Assembly (NCBI RefSeq): GCF_010093065.1
Contig: NZ_CP048113.1
Location: forward strand, 4,898,001-4,962,000
From: Chitinophaga agri
GTDB taxonomy: Bacteria > Bacteroidota > Bacteroidia > Chitinophagales > Chitinophagaceae
DNA length: 64,000 bases
Direction: 5' to 3'
Both the position numbers and the translations under genes were made by a program. The notes below the pieces were generated by a model. That model was not told the DNA's origin and searched no databases. It saw only the letters and a list, made by a program, of their open reading frames with translations. Shown here piece after piece: positions 34,238-43,469 of the stretch; position 1 is the first letter of the stretch; each line of letters starts with the position of its first letter.

Positions 34238-34746
34238 AGTAGCGTTTTTTAAATATGTGTTATTGAATTGTATATGTAGATATCCAAGTTGCCAATTTTC
34301 GATTCTAATCCGTGCGATGCCTTTGGGTAACTGTCAATTGCTGAGGTATAACTATCATGGTTATCAACACGGCTAGGCTACATAATATTCAAAGTCTATG
34401 CCATCCGGCGGCAGTAAATGTTAAAACATTTCTAATAAAGGAACGCCGTATTTCCTCTACTGGCGCGTATTTCACCCCTGCCCACATAAAAAAAACATCC
34501 CGAAAGCTGTGCTAAAGTGCTGCTAAAACTTATCCATCAAGAATATTGCAATCTATTGCACCAAACGCGGCATCTATGCCTATGTGGAGGATGCTGCCCA
34601 TTGGAACCAACGGTTTGGGGCGCGTTTTGTGGAATGCATTACTCATAAGCGCCAACGAAACCCTAATTAGCAAGGTTTTCAGAGCTGGAACAGACTTTGC
34701 AAAGTATTAATTGTACTTGACACGCAAACATTCTAAAACGGAACAT
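34238..34746. other. 509-base gap with an orphan 47-codon open stretch
   Basis: Most of the gap is AT-rich and holds the promoter regions of the two flanking small genes. A GC-richer part (34527-34670, plus strand) is an uninterrupted 47-codon frame between two stops, without an ATG, reading IAIYCTKRGIYAYVEDAAHW in its middle. It could be a remnant of a decayed gene. AGACTTTGC at about 34692, 55 bases before the next gene, resembles a -7 box. Confidence 0.3.
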
Positions 34747-34941
34747 ATGCTAAGTGAGAAAGAGAAAGATCAAAAGTCTTCAGAAGAATACAACCAACCG
34801 GAGCAGCATCCCGTTGAAGTGTTAAAAACAAGTAAAGCAGATAATTCACGCAGCCCACTACACGGAGACCTCTCCGAAGCACCAGAAGAGGAAAACGCAG
34901 TGGTACGCGATCAGGATACTAAAAAAGATACTAAAGACTAA
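34747..34941 (+). CDS. small acidic disordered protein, unknown function
   Basis: 64 residues, about half of them charged, with no hydrophobic core and repeats of E, K, D and S. It is probably intrinsically disordered and cytoplasmic. I do not recognise it. The start is the ATG at 34747; the open frame extends to a TTG at 34711. A terminator hairpin lies about 110 bases downstream. It may be a real stress-type small protein or a chance frame; codon use is normal. Confidence 0.4.
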   Translation: MLSEKEKDQKSSEEYNQPEQHPVEVLKTSKADNSRSPLHGDLSEAPEEENAVVRDQDTKKDTKD

Positions 34942-35049
34942 ATCGTTATTTACCATGATTTATTGATTAACCTTTAAATGGTAATTTCCCAACAGAGGAA
35001 TAAAACGATTAGTTAGAACTTCTTCTTTAATGTTGTGGTGTATAGCAGG

Positions 35050-35081
35050 CCGTCCCATTCATGGGATGGTTTTCTTTTTTT
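35050..35081 (+). terminator. intrinsic terminator
   Basis: CCGTCCCAT and ATGGGATGG form a 9-bp stem (one G-U pair), followed by a T-rich run that reaches the end of the opposing gene at 35080. Confidence 0.7.
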
Positions 35082-35502
35082 AGCTACTATGGTCGGCAAT
35101 GATCTTCCATTGCCCTTTGGTCTTCCTGATAAGCAGTGAAAAGTGTCCCTCCAGGTCCCCAATGCTTCTCGCCAGGTGCCACTTTCCTACCACAAACCAT
35201 GTGTCGCTGGCAACAGATTTCATCTCAAGTATATCAAAATGGAGCTTTCCCATAGCTGTCGTGTCTGGATAAGATCGCTTATAATTATCCAAGGTTGCCT
35301 GCCAGCCGTAGGTCGGACCCCTTTTACCAATAAAGATCAATGAGTCCGACTGCCAGTACGTGCTCATAAAACTGTCGAGATTGCCCTCGTTCCAGGAGTC
35401 AGTCTGCTTTTGCAGTAAAGCCTTGATGGCAGACGCTGATCGTTGGGCATGTACCCCTGTGAATGGGGCTGCCAACAGGATAAGGAACAACAAAAAACGC
35501 AT
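35080..35502 (-). CDS. exported SnoaL/DUF4440-like (NTF2 fold) protein
   Basis: 140 residues. A signal peptide (about 1-19, ending VHAQ) precedes an NTF2-like domain with LLQKQTDSWNEGNLDSFMSTYW (about 30-51), a DUF4440/SnoaL hallmark, and KGQWKIIADHSS at the end. These domains occur in ketosteroid-isomerase-like proteins and many of unknown role. The ATG at 35502 starts a clear signal peptide; the longer frame to 35547 runs into the divergent promoter region. Confidence 0.75.
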   Translation of the reverse strand: MRFLLFLILLAAPFTGVHAQRSASAIKALLQKQTDSWNEGNLDSFMSTYWQSDSLIFIGKRGPTYGWQATLDNYKRSYPDTTAMGKLHFDILEMKSVASDTWFVVGKWHLARSIGDLEGHFSLLIRKTKGQWKIIADHSS

Positions 35503-35558
35503 GGTAATTTTTAGTAAAAGATAAACAGTTTTTGCGAGGAAGGGCAATATGATTGTAC

Positions 35559-35567
35559 TACCTTTGC
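35559..35567 (+). promoter_or_regulatory. -7 box of the kdnA-kdsB-kdnB operon
   Basis: TACCTTTGC matches TAnnTTTG exactly and ends 15 bases before the kdnA ATG. TTTG at 35531 is a possible upstream element, but its spacing is about 5 bases longer than the usual 19. Confidence 0.5.
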
Positions 35568-35582
35568 AAAAATCAACAACTT

Positions 35583-36773
35583 ATGCCCGGATATGAATTT
35601 TTTGGCCCGGAAGAACGCAAGGAAGTAAATGATGTACTGGAAACAGGCATTTTTATGCGTTATGGCTTTGATGGTCCCCGTAAAGGCATCTGGAAAGCTA
35701 AGGAACTTGAACAGGCCATATCTGAAAAACTGAACGTAGGCCATACACACCTGGTATCCAGCGGTACTGCCGCCCTTACTACCGCCTTTGCGGCATTAGG
35801 CATTGGTGCAGGAGATGAGGTGATCATGCCAACATTTACATTTGTAGCCAGCTTTGAATGTATTTTCTCCGTTGGTGCAACACCTGTACTTGTGGATGTG
35901 GACGATACCCTGACGCTGGATCCGAAAGCTGTAGAAGCCGCCATTACTCCGCGTACAAAAGTGGTAATGCCCGTTCACATGTGCGGTTCAATGGCCGACC
36001 TTGACGCATTGAAAGCTATCTGCGATAAACATAACCTGATATTACTCGAAGATGCCTGCCAGTCATTTGGCGGTACCTATAAAGGAAAGGCCCTCGGCAC
36101 CATTGGTCACGCAGGCGCTTTCTCATTTGACTTTGTAAAAACGATCACTTGTGCTGAAGGTGGCGCAGTGGTAACCAACGACAAAGACGTTTACGTAAAA
36201 TGTGATGCCTATGCAGACCATGGCCACGATCACCTTGGTGTAGACCGCGGCGCAGACCTGCATCCTTATGTTGGGTATAACTACCGTATCTCCGAACTGC
36301 ATGCTGCAGTGGGTCTGGCACAGGTACGTAAACTGGATACTTTCCTGAGTATTCAGCGTAATATCAAAAAGATCTTCAAAGACGCTCTGGCTGAAGTGCC
36401 TGGTGTAACTTTCCGCCGTTTGCCGGACGCGGAAGGTGATAGTGCTACCTTCCTGGCTTTCTTCCTGCCTGAAGAGAATCAGGCAAGAGCTGCTGCCGCT
36501 GCGATGAAAGCTGCGGGTCTCGCCGCGTTCTACTGGTTTGACAACAACTGGCATTACATCCGTAACTGGGCGCACTTTAAGGAAAGTACTGTACTGACCC
36601 GTTTTGCCCCAGGTTTGCAACAGGCAATGGAGATCTACAAAACGAAACAGTTTCCAGCTTCTGATGCGATCATGAGCCGTTGCATCTGTACACCGATCAA
36701 CCTTGGCTGGAGCGAAGAAGAAGTAAAACAACGTGCAGAGAAACTGGTGAATGCAGTAAAGAGCGCTTTATAA
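35583..36773 (+). CDS. kdnA: DegT-family aminotransferase, probable Kdo8N aminotransferase
   Basis: 396 residues, DegT/DnrJ/EryC1 fold, PLP-dependent. The cofactor lysine is K186 in [12 protein letters not shown], and EDACQSFGG (about 156-164) binds the ring. Alone it could make any amino sugar. The next two genes encode CMP-Kdo synthetase and an iron-type alcohol dehydrogenase, the same trio as KdnA/KdsB/KdnB of Shewanella oneidensis. There KdnB oxidises C8 of Kdo and KdnA transaminates it to 8-amino-3,8-dideoxy-manno-octulosonate. The assignment rests on this context. The start is the ATG at 35583; a leader from 35553 overlaps the promoter. Confidence 0.75.
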   Translation: MPGYEFFGPEERKEVNDVLETGIFMRYGFDGPRKGIWKAKELEQAISEKLNVGHTHLVSSGTAALTTAFAALGIGAGDEVIMPTFTFVASFECIFSVGATPVLVDVDDTLTLDPKAVEAAITPRTKVVMPVHMCGSMADLDALKAICDKHNLILLEDACQSFGGTYKGKALGTIGHAGAFSFDFVKTITCAEGGAVVTNDKDVYVKCDAYADHGHDHLGVDRGADLHPYVGYNYRISELHAAVGLAQVRKLDTFLSIQRNIKKIFKDALAEVPGVTFRRLPDAEGDSATFLAFFLPEENQARAAAAAMKAAGLAAFYWFDNNWHYIRNWAHFKESTVLTRFAPGLQQAMEIYKTKQFPASDAIMSRCICTPINLGWSEEEVKQRAEKLVNAVKSAL

Positions 36774-36783
36774 TCAGATAAGC

Positions 36784-37512
36784 ATGAAAAAAGTAGCCTT
36801 AATTCCCGCCCGCTATGGTGCTACCCGTTTTCCGGGTAAACTGATGGCGCAGCTGGGAGGAAAGTCGGTTATATTACGTACTTACGAAAGCACAGTCAAC
36901 ACTGGTGTGTTCGATGAAGTAATGGTCGTTTGCGATAATGAGATCATCTACAACGAAATTGTGAATAATGGCGGTAAAGCTGTTATGAGCAAAAAAGAAC
37001 ACGAGTGTGGTACCGATCGCATCGCAGAGGCAATAGAAGACCGTATTGATGTGGATATCGTTGTAAACGTGCAGGGTGATGAGCCTTTTACCCAAAAAGA
37101 ACCGCTGGAGAAATTACTGCAGGTTTTTGAAGGGGAAGAAGGTAAGCAGGTGCAGGTGGCCTCACTGATGCAGGAACTGAAAGACTGGAACGCCATTCAG
37201 GACCCTAATTATGTGAAAGTCGCTGTTGATAAAAGATCCAATGCGCTGTTCTTCTCCCGTTCAGTGATACCTTATCCCCGTGATAAGAATGTCGCCACTA
37301 CTTATTACGAACATATCGGTATCTATGCATTCCGCAGACAAACACTGATGGACTTTACCAAAATGCCTGTTAGTCCGCTGGAAGCTGCTGAAAAAGTAGA
37401 ATGCCTGCGCTACCTGGAAAATGGTATACCAATGAAGATGGTCGTGACGGAGTACATGGGCGTAGAGATTGATACTCCGGAAGACCTGGTGAAGGCGGAA
37501 AAATTACTGTAA
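36784..37512 (+). CDS. kdsB: 3-deoxy-manno-octulosonate cytidylyltransferase (Kdo or Kdo8N)
   Basis: 242 residues. It activates Kdo as CMP-Kdo for transfer to lipid A. The signature [17 protein letters not shown] is at 5-21, VQGDEPF near 98-104, and the C-terminal segment with [11 protein letters not shown] and [12 protein letters not shown] is typical. It lies between the aminotransferase and dehydrogenase genes (10 and 27 bases away), so here it probably activates 8-amino-Kdo, as reported for Shewanella KdsB. No other kdsB is in the window. The family is certain; preference for the amino sugar is inferred. Confidence 0.92.
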   Translation: MKKVALIPARYGATRFPGKLMAQLGGKSVILRTYESTVNTGVFDEVMVVCDNEIIYNEIVNNGGKAVMSKKEHECGTDRIAEAIEDRIDVDIVVNVQGDEPFTQKEPLEKLLQVFEGEEGKQVQVASLMQELKDWNAIQDPNYVKVAVDKRSNALFFSRSVIPYPRDKNVATTYYEHIGIYAFRRQTLMDFTKMPVSPLEAAEKVECLRYLENGIPMKMVVTEYMGVEIDTPEDLVKAEKLL

Positions 37513-37539
37513 TACTTACTAAAATATTAAACCACCGAG

Positions 37540-38616
37540 ATGAAATTCAGGAACTTTAAAATGGTTGATTATGTGGTGTTTGGCCGTGGTGCGTTTGACC
37601 AGCTTGATGAAATACTCGCTCCCCGTCGTAAAGGTGATGCACCCATGATATTTTTTGTGGACTACTTTTTCGAAGGGAATGAAACCTTTGCAAAACGTAT
37701 TCCTCTGAGAGGAAAAGACAAGATTGTTTACATCGATGTTACTGACGAGCCAAAGACAAAGTATGTAGATAAGGTCAGAGACGACCTGAAAGCAGAATTT
37801 GGTGAAGTAAGCGGTATCATCGGTATCGGCGGTGGCTCCGTAATGGATATGGCGAAAGCGGTATCTCTCATGATGACCAATCCGGGATCTTCAGCTGACT
37901 ATCAGGGCTGGGACCTCGTGAAATTTGCCGGTGTGTATAAAGTAGGTATCCCTACTATTTCTGGTACTGGTGCTGAAGTTAGCCGCACATGTGTGCTGAC
38001 CGGCCCTACCCGTAAACTGGGTATGAACTCTGACTTTACACCATTTGACCAGATCGTACTGGATCCGGAATTAATCAGAGGTGTACCGGTTAATCAGCAG
38101 TTCTATACTGCGATGGACTGCTATATTCACTGTATAGAATCCCTTCAGGGTACTTACCTGAACGCTTTCAGCCGGTCGTATGGAGAAGAAGCACTGCGCC
38201 TGTGCCAGGAGATCTTCCTGCACAAGGAGAAATGGGATGATGATGCAGATGAGAAACTGATGATGGCTTCCTATGCTGGTGGAATGAGCATCGCTTATTC
38301 CCAGGTAGGGGTAGCACATGCGGTTAGTTATGGTCTGGCTTACCTGTTAGGAACCAAGCACGGCATAGGTAACTGTATCGTGTTTGATAAACTGGAAGAG
38401 TTCTATCCGGAAGGTGTGAAAGAGTTCAAAGAAATGGTGAAGAAACACAACATTGACATTCCGCAGGGTATCACCAAAGGATTGACCGACGAGCAGTTTA
38501 ATATCATGATCGATGTGTCTCTGGGTATGGCTCCGCTGTGGGAAAATGCACTGGGCAAAGACTGGAAAGAACAGATGACCCGTGAGCGTTTACGCGCTTT
38601 ATACGAGCAGCTGTAA
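37540..38616 (+). CDS. kdnB: iron-containing alcohol dehydrogenase, probable Kdo 8-dehydrogenase
   Basis: 358 residues. It has the group III (metal-dependent) alcohol dehydrogenase fold. The nucleotide-binding GIGGGSVMDMAKA is at 95-107 and the metal ligands D193, H197, H260 and H274 are all present. In the Kdo8N route KdnB oxidises the C8 hydroxyl of Kdo to an aldehyde that KdnA aminates. The same three enzymes in one operon support this over a fermentative dehydrogenase role. A strong terminator follows. The stretch KMVDYVVFGRGAFD at the N-terminus is KdnB-like to my eye, without an alignment. Confidence 0.78.
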   Translation: MKFRNFKMVDYVVFGRGAFDQLDEILAPRRKGDAPMIFFVDYFFEGNETFAKRIPLRGKDKIVYIDVTDEPKTKYVDKVRDDLKAEFGEVSGIIGIGGGSVMDMAKAVSLMMTNPGSSADYQGWDLVKFAGVYKVGIPTISGTGAEVSRTCVLTGPTRKLGMNSDFTPFDQIVLDPELIRGVPVNQQFYTAMDCYIHCIESLQGTYLNAFSRSYGEEALRLCQEIFLHKEKWDDDADEKLMMASYAGGMSIAYSQVGVAHAVSYGLAYLLGTKHGIGNCIVFDKLEEFYPEGVKEFKEMVKKHNIDIPQGITKGLTDEQFNIMIDVSLGMAPLWENALGKDWKEQMTRERLRALYEQL

Positions 38617-38642
38617 GCACAAGATCGCAATGTCTTAATAAT

Positions 38643-38687
38643 AACAGAAAAAGCCGTCGGCCAGTAAGGCCGACGGCTTTTTCTGTT
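38643..38687. terminator. strong bidirectional terminator
   Basis: A perfect 20-bp stem with the 5-base loop AGTAA contains GCCGTCGGCC/GGCCGACGGC and its own A and T runs. It closes the kdn operon on the plus strand and can stop the MFS gene on the minus strand. Confidence 0.93.
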
Positions 38688-38715
38688 CCGGTATAACCGG
38701 TATTTGCAAAATATT

Positions 38716-39942
38716 TTAGCGAAGAAGTCTTCTGATAGGGGTTCTCATATGTACAAACCGCCACATCAGCTGTAACTTATGGTTGTGATAAACGAATAAC
38801 AGATACATAGAGGCCAGTAAGGTTACCACCGCTGTGCAATAGAAGGTAAGCGAAAAGAAGCGGGCGTCATTGTGGTATATGAACGCAGACAGATAAGCAC
38901 CCAGGCCTATACCTGCTTCCATGGCGATATACATACTGGCCAATGCCCGTCCTTTGAACTGCGGATGTCCCAGATCAATGGTCCAGGCGGTAATAGCCGG
39001 AGAGTTCAGCCCGACAGAAATACCATATATGATAGCCGCCGTCAGCATCATTGCCGGTGTGTGAGCTACCGCCAGTATAAATACCGCTATCGCCATTGTA
39101 AAGGACGAGATCTTCAGAATTGGTACCCGGCCATATTTGTCAGATACCTTCCCCGCCAGTAACCGGATACCGATGGAAGCTGCTGTAAAGAAAGTAAAGA
39201 ACAGGCCCTTATTCTGGATGCCCAGATGGGAACTGAAATCAGGAATGATCGTGAACAGCGCCCCGTAGCTTAGGTAAGTCAGGAAAGTAATGATCACAGG
39301 CGCCAGCACCAATGGTTCAAAAAGTTCACTTTTGGAGATCTTCAGAGTGGATAACCGAAAGCCCTGCTTATCTACCAGCGTCTCCCGCATGCCTCCTACC
39401 AGGATCACCACCGACAGCAATGCAAAGGCAGCGGATACCTGGAACATCACCTGTATATCCCAAATGGTAGAGATATAACCGCCGATGGCTGGTCCTAATG
39501 CCAGCCCTATTGTACTGAACAGGCCAACCATACCCATGGCTTCCGCCCGGCGGGTAGCCGGTACTATATCCGAAACATAGGCGGCCGTACCTGTTGGCTT
39601 AAAGCCGGTAGAAAACCCATGAAAGAAACGAAGTAACAAAAATGCCCCTACAGAGCTGACCAGCGGATAAAGCAGACTACACACTACACACACCACTGAA
39701 CCAAAGATCATGACGGGTACACGCCCGATTGTATCTGTCAGTTTCCCGCTGAATGGTCGGGATAATCCCGCCATTAGGGTAAAAAGCGCAAGAATATATC
39801 CTTTGTAGTCCTCACCGCCCATCCGGGTCAGATAAGCTGGCAATTCCGGAAGCAACATGTTAAAGCTGGCGGAAAACAGTGCATTGCTGAGGCAGAGCAT
39901 GATAAAGTGGAAGGTATACACTCTTCCGGGCGACTGATCCAT
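38716..39942 (-). CDS. MFS transporter (drug- or sugar-efflux type)
   Basis: 408 residues, 12 membrane segments. MFS loop motif A is present as GKLTDTIGRVPV (about 65-76), and HGFSTGFKPTGTAAYVSDI near 109 and KVSDKYGRVPI in the second half repeat the pattern. This kind of MFS protein (12-segment) exports drugs or small metabolites by H+ antiport. The substrate cannot be told. It stands alone between the kdn operon and a divergent NYN gene. Confidence 0.8.
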   Translation of the reverse strand: MDQSPGRVYTFHFIMLCLSNALFSASFNMLLPELPAYLTRMGGEDYKGYILALFTLMAGLSRPFSGKLTDTIGRVPVMIFGSVVCVVCSLLYPLVSSVGAFLLLRFFHGFSTGFKPTGTAAYVSDIVPATRRAEAMGMVGLFSTIGLALGPAIGGYISTIWDIQVMFQVSAAFALLSVVILVGGMRETLVDKQGFRLSTLKISKSELFEPLVLAPVIITFLTYLSYGALFTIIPDFSSHLGIQNKGLFFTFFTAASIGIRLLAGKVSDKYGRVPILKISSFTMAIAVFILAVAHTPAMMLTAAIIYGISVGLNSPAITAWTIDLGHPQFKGRALASMYIAMEAGIGLGAYLSAFIYHNDARFFSLTFYCTAVVTLLASMYLLFVYHNHKLQLMWRFVHMRTPIRRLLR

Positions 39943-40058
39943 ACTGCAAAGTTACAGATAAACGACACATACCCAGGAGCTTACTGCGAAAATTACAACT
40001 AATGTTATTTTATCAGCAAGCTGGTGTTAAATTTGTTTATCACCCCAATAAAAAAGGT

Positions 40059-40802
40059 ATGGAAAACAAAGATCTCCGCCTGGCTGTCCTTATCGACGCA
40101 GATAATATTCCTCACGCAAGTGTAAAAGAGATGATGGAAGAAGTGGCTAAATATGGTATTCCCACCTTCAAACGTATCTATGGCGACTGGACCAAGCCTA
40201 CACTGGCGGGCTGGAAGACTGTCCTGCTGGACAATGCTATCACACCCATCCAGCAATATGCCTATACTTCCGGAAAGAATGCCACAGACTCAGCCATGAT
40301 CATAGATGCCATGGACATCCTGTACACAGGCCGGGTAGATGGGTTCTGTCTCATTACCAGTGATAGTGACTTCACCCGTCTGGCCACCCGGCTCAGAGAA
40401 GCTGGGATGCGCGTATTCGGGCTGGGAGAGAAGAAGACGCCCAGCGCCTTCCGGGCTGCCTGTGACAAATTCATCTATCTGGAAATTCTGGTCAGCGACA
40501 AGAAGGATACCTCTGTCAAACAAAAGACCGTAAAGGAAAAAAGTAACAAAGCGATCAGTAAGGCAGATAAAGAAGTGGTCAATATGCTGGGTGCCAGCAT
40601 CAATGATATTGCTGATGAAGATGGATGGGCGTACCTGGGTGAACTGGGTAACCTGTTGTTGAAAAAACAGCCTGACTTTGATGCCCGTAATTACGGATAT
40701 AGCAAACTTTTACAGCTGATCAAGAGTTTTGATGACTTTGAAATAGACATCAGGGAGAGCGGCCGTAAGATGGGGAAACTCGTATATGTCAGGGTAAAAT
40801 AA
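40059..40802 (+). CDS. NYN/LabA-like nuclease with LOTUS (OST-HTH) domain
   Basis: 247 residues. The N-terminal NYN (PIN-like) domain has the acidic metal-binding residues D13 and D15 in LIDADNIP, D77 in KNATDSAM, and D102/D104 in LITSDSDF. A lysine-rich linker (about 150-175) leads to a LOTUS/OST-HTH domain (about 176-247) with LGELGNLLLKKQPDFDARNYGYSKLLQL-type sequence. Such proteins are probably RNA-processing nucleases. The ATG at 40059 is used; the longer frame from 40002 has no conserved start. Confidence 0.85.
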   Translation: MENKDLRLAVLIDADNIPHASVKEMMEEVAKYGIPTFKRIYGDWTKPTLAGWKTVLLDNAITPIQQYAYTSGKNATDSAMIIDAMDILYTGRVDGFCLITSDSDFTRLATRLREAGMRVFGLGEKKTPSAFRAACDKFIYLEILVSDKKDTSVKQKTVKEKSNKAISKADKEVVNMLGASINDIADEDGWAYLGELGNLLLKKQPDFDARNYGYSKLLQLIKSFDDFEIDIRESGRKMGKLVYVRVK

Positions 40803-40866
40803 GACATAAAAAAAGCCATTTTACAATGGAGTAAAACAGCTTTTGAATATCTTAAGTTGTTGAATA

Positions 40867-41010
40867 CTAGCGCTTAGCGTATTTTATAGCCGCGTAGAGG
40901 AACATTAATGTGAAAAGAATGATCACAACATAAGTCAATATGTGAGCAACTTTATCTCCGGCTCTGTAAAAGTCTGTAGTCTCTACGTTATTGATTACTT
41001 CAAGCAACAT
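40867..41010 (-). CDS. 47-residue single-pass membrane protein
   Basis: A short minus-strand frame of 47 residues from an ATG at 41010 to a TAG. It starts MLLEVINNVETTDFYRAGDK and then has one helix (about 22-42, VAHILTYVVIILFTLMFLYA) and a KYAKR end, fitting the positive-inside rule. Signs that it is real are the amphipathic head and the charged tail. It lies between the NYN gene and the E1 dehydrogenase gene, in a gap otherwise free of genes. I know no family. Confidence 0.5.
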   Translation of the reverse strand: MLLEVINNVETTDFYRAGDKVAHILTYVVIILFTLMFLYAAIKYAKR

Positions 41011-41081
41011 AAAAAAAATGTTTATTGGTCTGGGCTGCAAGTTAGCGCATTCTCTTTAAAAATCCCAACATAGACAGCCGC

Positions 41082-43061
41082 CTAATAACTAAGCAGTTGC
41101 TGTATGCATTGATGCATACGTGTTTTCGCCAGGAAATTTTTCTCCAGCTCAGCAGCAAACGGTACCGGTGTGTCCAATCCGGCACAACGCATCACCGGTG
41201 CGTCCAGTGAGGTAAAGCAATGCTCTGCTATCCAGGCGCTGATCTCTGCACCCAGTCCGCCCGTCAGGGTATCTTCATGTAAGATCAATACTTTTCCTGT
41301 TGCGGCTACTGCGGTCCTGATAGCGTCATAGTCCAGTGGCTGTAAAGTACGGAGGTCAAGGATGTATGATGACTGCTCCGGATGTTGCTGTGCATACTCC
41401 AGCGCCCAGTGTACGCCACTACCATAAGTGATGATACTGATATCATCTCCGCTTTGTATAATATTGGCTTTCCCGATCTCAATCGTATACCATTCCTCAG
41501 GTACTGGTCCGCTGATACTACGGTATAACGCTTTATGCTCGAAATAGAGTACCGGGTTCGGATCTGCAAAAGCAGCCAGTAGTAATCCCTTCGCATCTGC
41601 TGGTGTTGCGGGGTACACTACTTTTAACCCCGGTACATGCGTGAACCATGCTTCATTGCTCTGGGAATGGAATGGTCCGGCACCTACGCCTGCTCCTGCC
41701 GGGAGCCGTATCACTACATCTGCATTCTGACCCCAGCGGTAATGGATCTTAGCCAGATTATTAACGATCTGATTGAATCCACAGGTGACAAAGTCACCAA
41801 ACTGCATTTCTACCATGCTTTTATACCCCATGATAGATAATCCCAGTCCTGCGCCAACAATAGCGCTTTCACAAAGGGGCGTATTTCTGATCCTTTCTTT
41901 ACCAAATGTATCGGAGAAGCCTTCTGTTATTTTAAATGCACCTCCATATGCTGCTATATCCTGCCCCATGAAGATAAGGTTAGGATATCGCTCCAGTGCC
42001 TGACGAAGGCCTTCTGAGATGGCATTTATAAATCTTTTCTCAGCTACCGGAGTTGTGACCGGTGGTGGAACTGCCGATGGTGCTGGTGCATAGATATCCT
42101 GTAATTCATCTGCTATAGATACAGCGGGAGAGGTGGCAGATAATGCCTCATTGATATCCTTTTCTATCTCATATTTCAGTGTATTTCTGATTTCACTGAT
42201 CTTTTCAGTGTCCAGGAGATGGAGGTACTGCAGGAACCCCTCGAAATGACGGATAGGATCCTGTTTCGCCCATTCTTCCAGTAAGGCAGGCGGTACATAT
42301 TTGGTACCACTCGCTTCTTCATGACCACGCATGCGGAAGGTCATCGCCTCGATCAGGACTGGTTGCTGTTCGTTCAGCGCATGTCCTTTCGCTTCTTTGA
42401 CAGCATGGTAAACTTCCAGGAGATTGTTCCCGTTGATGCGCATACCACGCATGCCATAACCCGCGGCTCGCTGCACCAGTTGTTCACAGCGGTATTGTTC
42501 TTCGACGGGGGTACTCAGGCCATAGCCGTTGTTCTCTATGAGGAATATGACAGGAAGGCCCCACACCGCTGCTACATTGAGGGCTTCATGAAATTCGCCT
42601 TCACTGGTGCCTCCCTCGCCGGTAAAAGCGAGGGAGACCTTATTTTCTTTTCTTAGTTTATGTGCCAGGGAAATGCCATCCGCAATAGATAGCTGAGGCC
42701 CCAGGTGAGAGATCATGCCACATATATGGTGCTGCCGGCTGCCAAAGTGAAAGGATCGTTCCCGTCCTTTACTGAACCCCAGCGGGCTGCCCTGCCATTG
42801 ATGAAACAATTGCTGCAGGGGCATTTTTCTGCCTGTGAATACCCCCAGATTACGATGAAGTGGGAGTATCCATTCGTCTTTATCCAACGCTAATGTGGCG
42901 CCAACTGCTATGGCTTCCTGGCCGATGCCCGAAAACCATTTGCTTACTTTGCCCTGGCGGAGCAGTAAAAGCATCTTTTCTTCTACCATCCGGGGATAAA
43001 GCAGCTGTTTGTAAAAACTCAGCAGTTCTTCATCACTGATATGTGCACGTTCAAAGTACAT
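41082..43061 (-). CDS. fused alpha-beta E1 component of a 2-oxo acid dehydrogenase
   Basis: 659 residues. The alpha part (about 1-320) has the thiamine diphosphate motif GEGGTSEGEFHEALN to NNGYGLS (about 148-184); the beta part (about 335-659) carries IFMGQDIAAYGGAFKIT and PLCESAIVGAGLGLS. In many bacteria these are two subunits; fusion is common in Bacteroidota for the branched-chain or pyruvate type. It decarboxylates a 2-oxo acid and passes the acyl group to an E2 lipoyl protein, which is not in the window. The start is the ATG at 43061; an in-frame TTG at 43076 would overlap the upstream gene. Confidence 0.88.
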   Translation of the reverse strand: MYFERAHISDEELLSFYKQLLYPRMVEEKMLLLLRQGKVSKWFSGIGQEAIAVGATLALDKDEWILPLHRNLGVFTGRKMPLQQLFHQWQGSPLGFSKGRERSFHFGSRQHHICGMISHLGPQLSIADGISLAHKLRKENKVSLAFTGEGGTSEGEFHEALNVAAVWGLPVIFLIENNGYGLSTPVEEQYRCEQLVQRAAGYGMRGMRINGNNLLEVYHAVKEAKGHALNEQQPVLIEAMTFRMRGHEEASGTKYVPPALLEEWAKQDPIRHFEGFLQYLHLLDTEKISEIRNTLKYEIEKDINEALSATSPAVSIADELQDIYAPAPSAVPPPVTTPVAEKRFINAISEGLRQALERYPNLIFMGQDIAAYGGAFKITEGFSDTFGKERIRNTPLCESAIVGAGLGLSIMGYKSMVEMQFGDFVTCGFNQIVNNLAKIHYRWGQNADVVIRLPAGAGVGAGPFHSQSNEAWFTHVPGLKVVYPATPADAKGLLLAAFADPNPVLYFEHKALYRSISGPVPEEWYTIEIGKANIIQSGDDISIITYGSGVHWALEYAQQHPEQSSYILDLRTLQPLDYDAIRTAVAATGKVLILHEDTLTGGLGAEISAWIAEHCFTSLDAPVMRCAGLDTPVPFAAELEKNFLAKTRMHQCIQQLLSY

Positions 43062-43072
43062 GGTATAAAAAC

Positions 43073-43420
43073 TCAATCTTTTTCTCCTCCTGCAATGCCA
43101 TGCATGATACTATTGATAACAGACAGGACAATACTGAATAGCAGCGCCCAGAAGAAGCCATCCACCTCAAATCTATCCACCAGGTTAGCTGCCAGCAGAA
43201 TGATCACGGCATTAATAACAAGCAGGAACAAACCCAAAGTGATCACTGTTACGGGGAGTGTCAGTAATATCAGGACAGGTTTGACCAGCAGGTTCAAGAT
43301 AGCCAATACCAGTGCGAGTATAAGCGCAGTCTTGAAATCCGGAAGGTGAACACCAGGCAAAATGTATGCTGTGACCATTGCTGCCAGGGCAGTGACAAGC
43401 AACCTGATTATAATGTTCAT
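43073..43420 (-). CDS. phage holin superfamily IV-like membrane protein
   Basis: 115 residues, with four membrane segments and a pattern (opening RLLVTALAAMVTAYILPGV, VKPVLILLTLPVTVITLGLF) of the 4-TMS 'phage holin superfamily IV' (PF04020) proteins, which are common in chromosomes without any phage. The role is unknown. Its stop lies 11 bases before the E1 start, so the two may be co-transcribed. Confidence 0.8.
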   Translation of the reverse strand: MNIIIRLLVTALAAMVTAYILPGVHLPDFKTALILALVLAILNLLVKPVLILLTLPVTVITLGLFLLVINAVIILLAANLVDRFEVDGFFWALLFSIVLSVINSIMHGIAGGEKD

Positions 43421-43469
43421 GGGGAGTCAATTTTTCAGGGAAGATACTGAAAATTGAAGTCATGCCTGA

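Noticed and set aside
30871..43420. Prophage remnant suggested by two 'holin' family genes
   Set aside because: Both are chromosomal membrane families found widely without phage genes; no integrase, capsid or tail gene is present.
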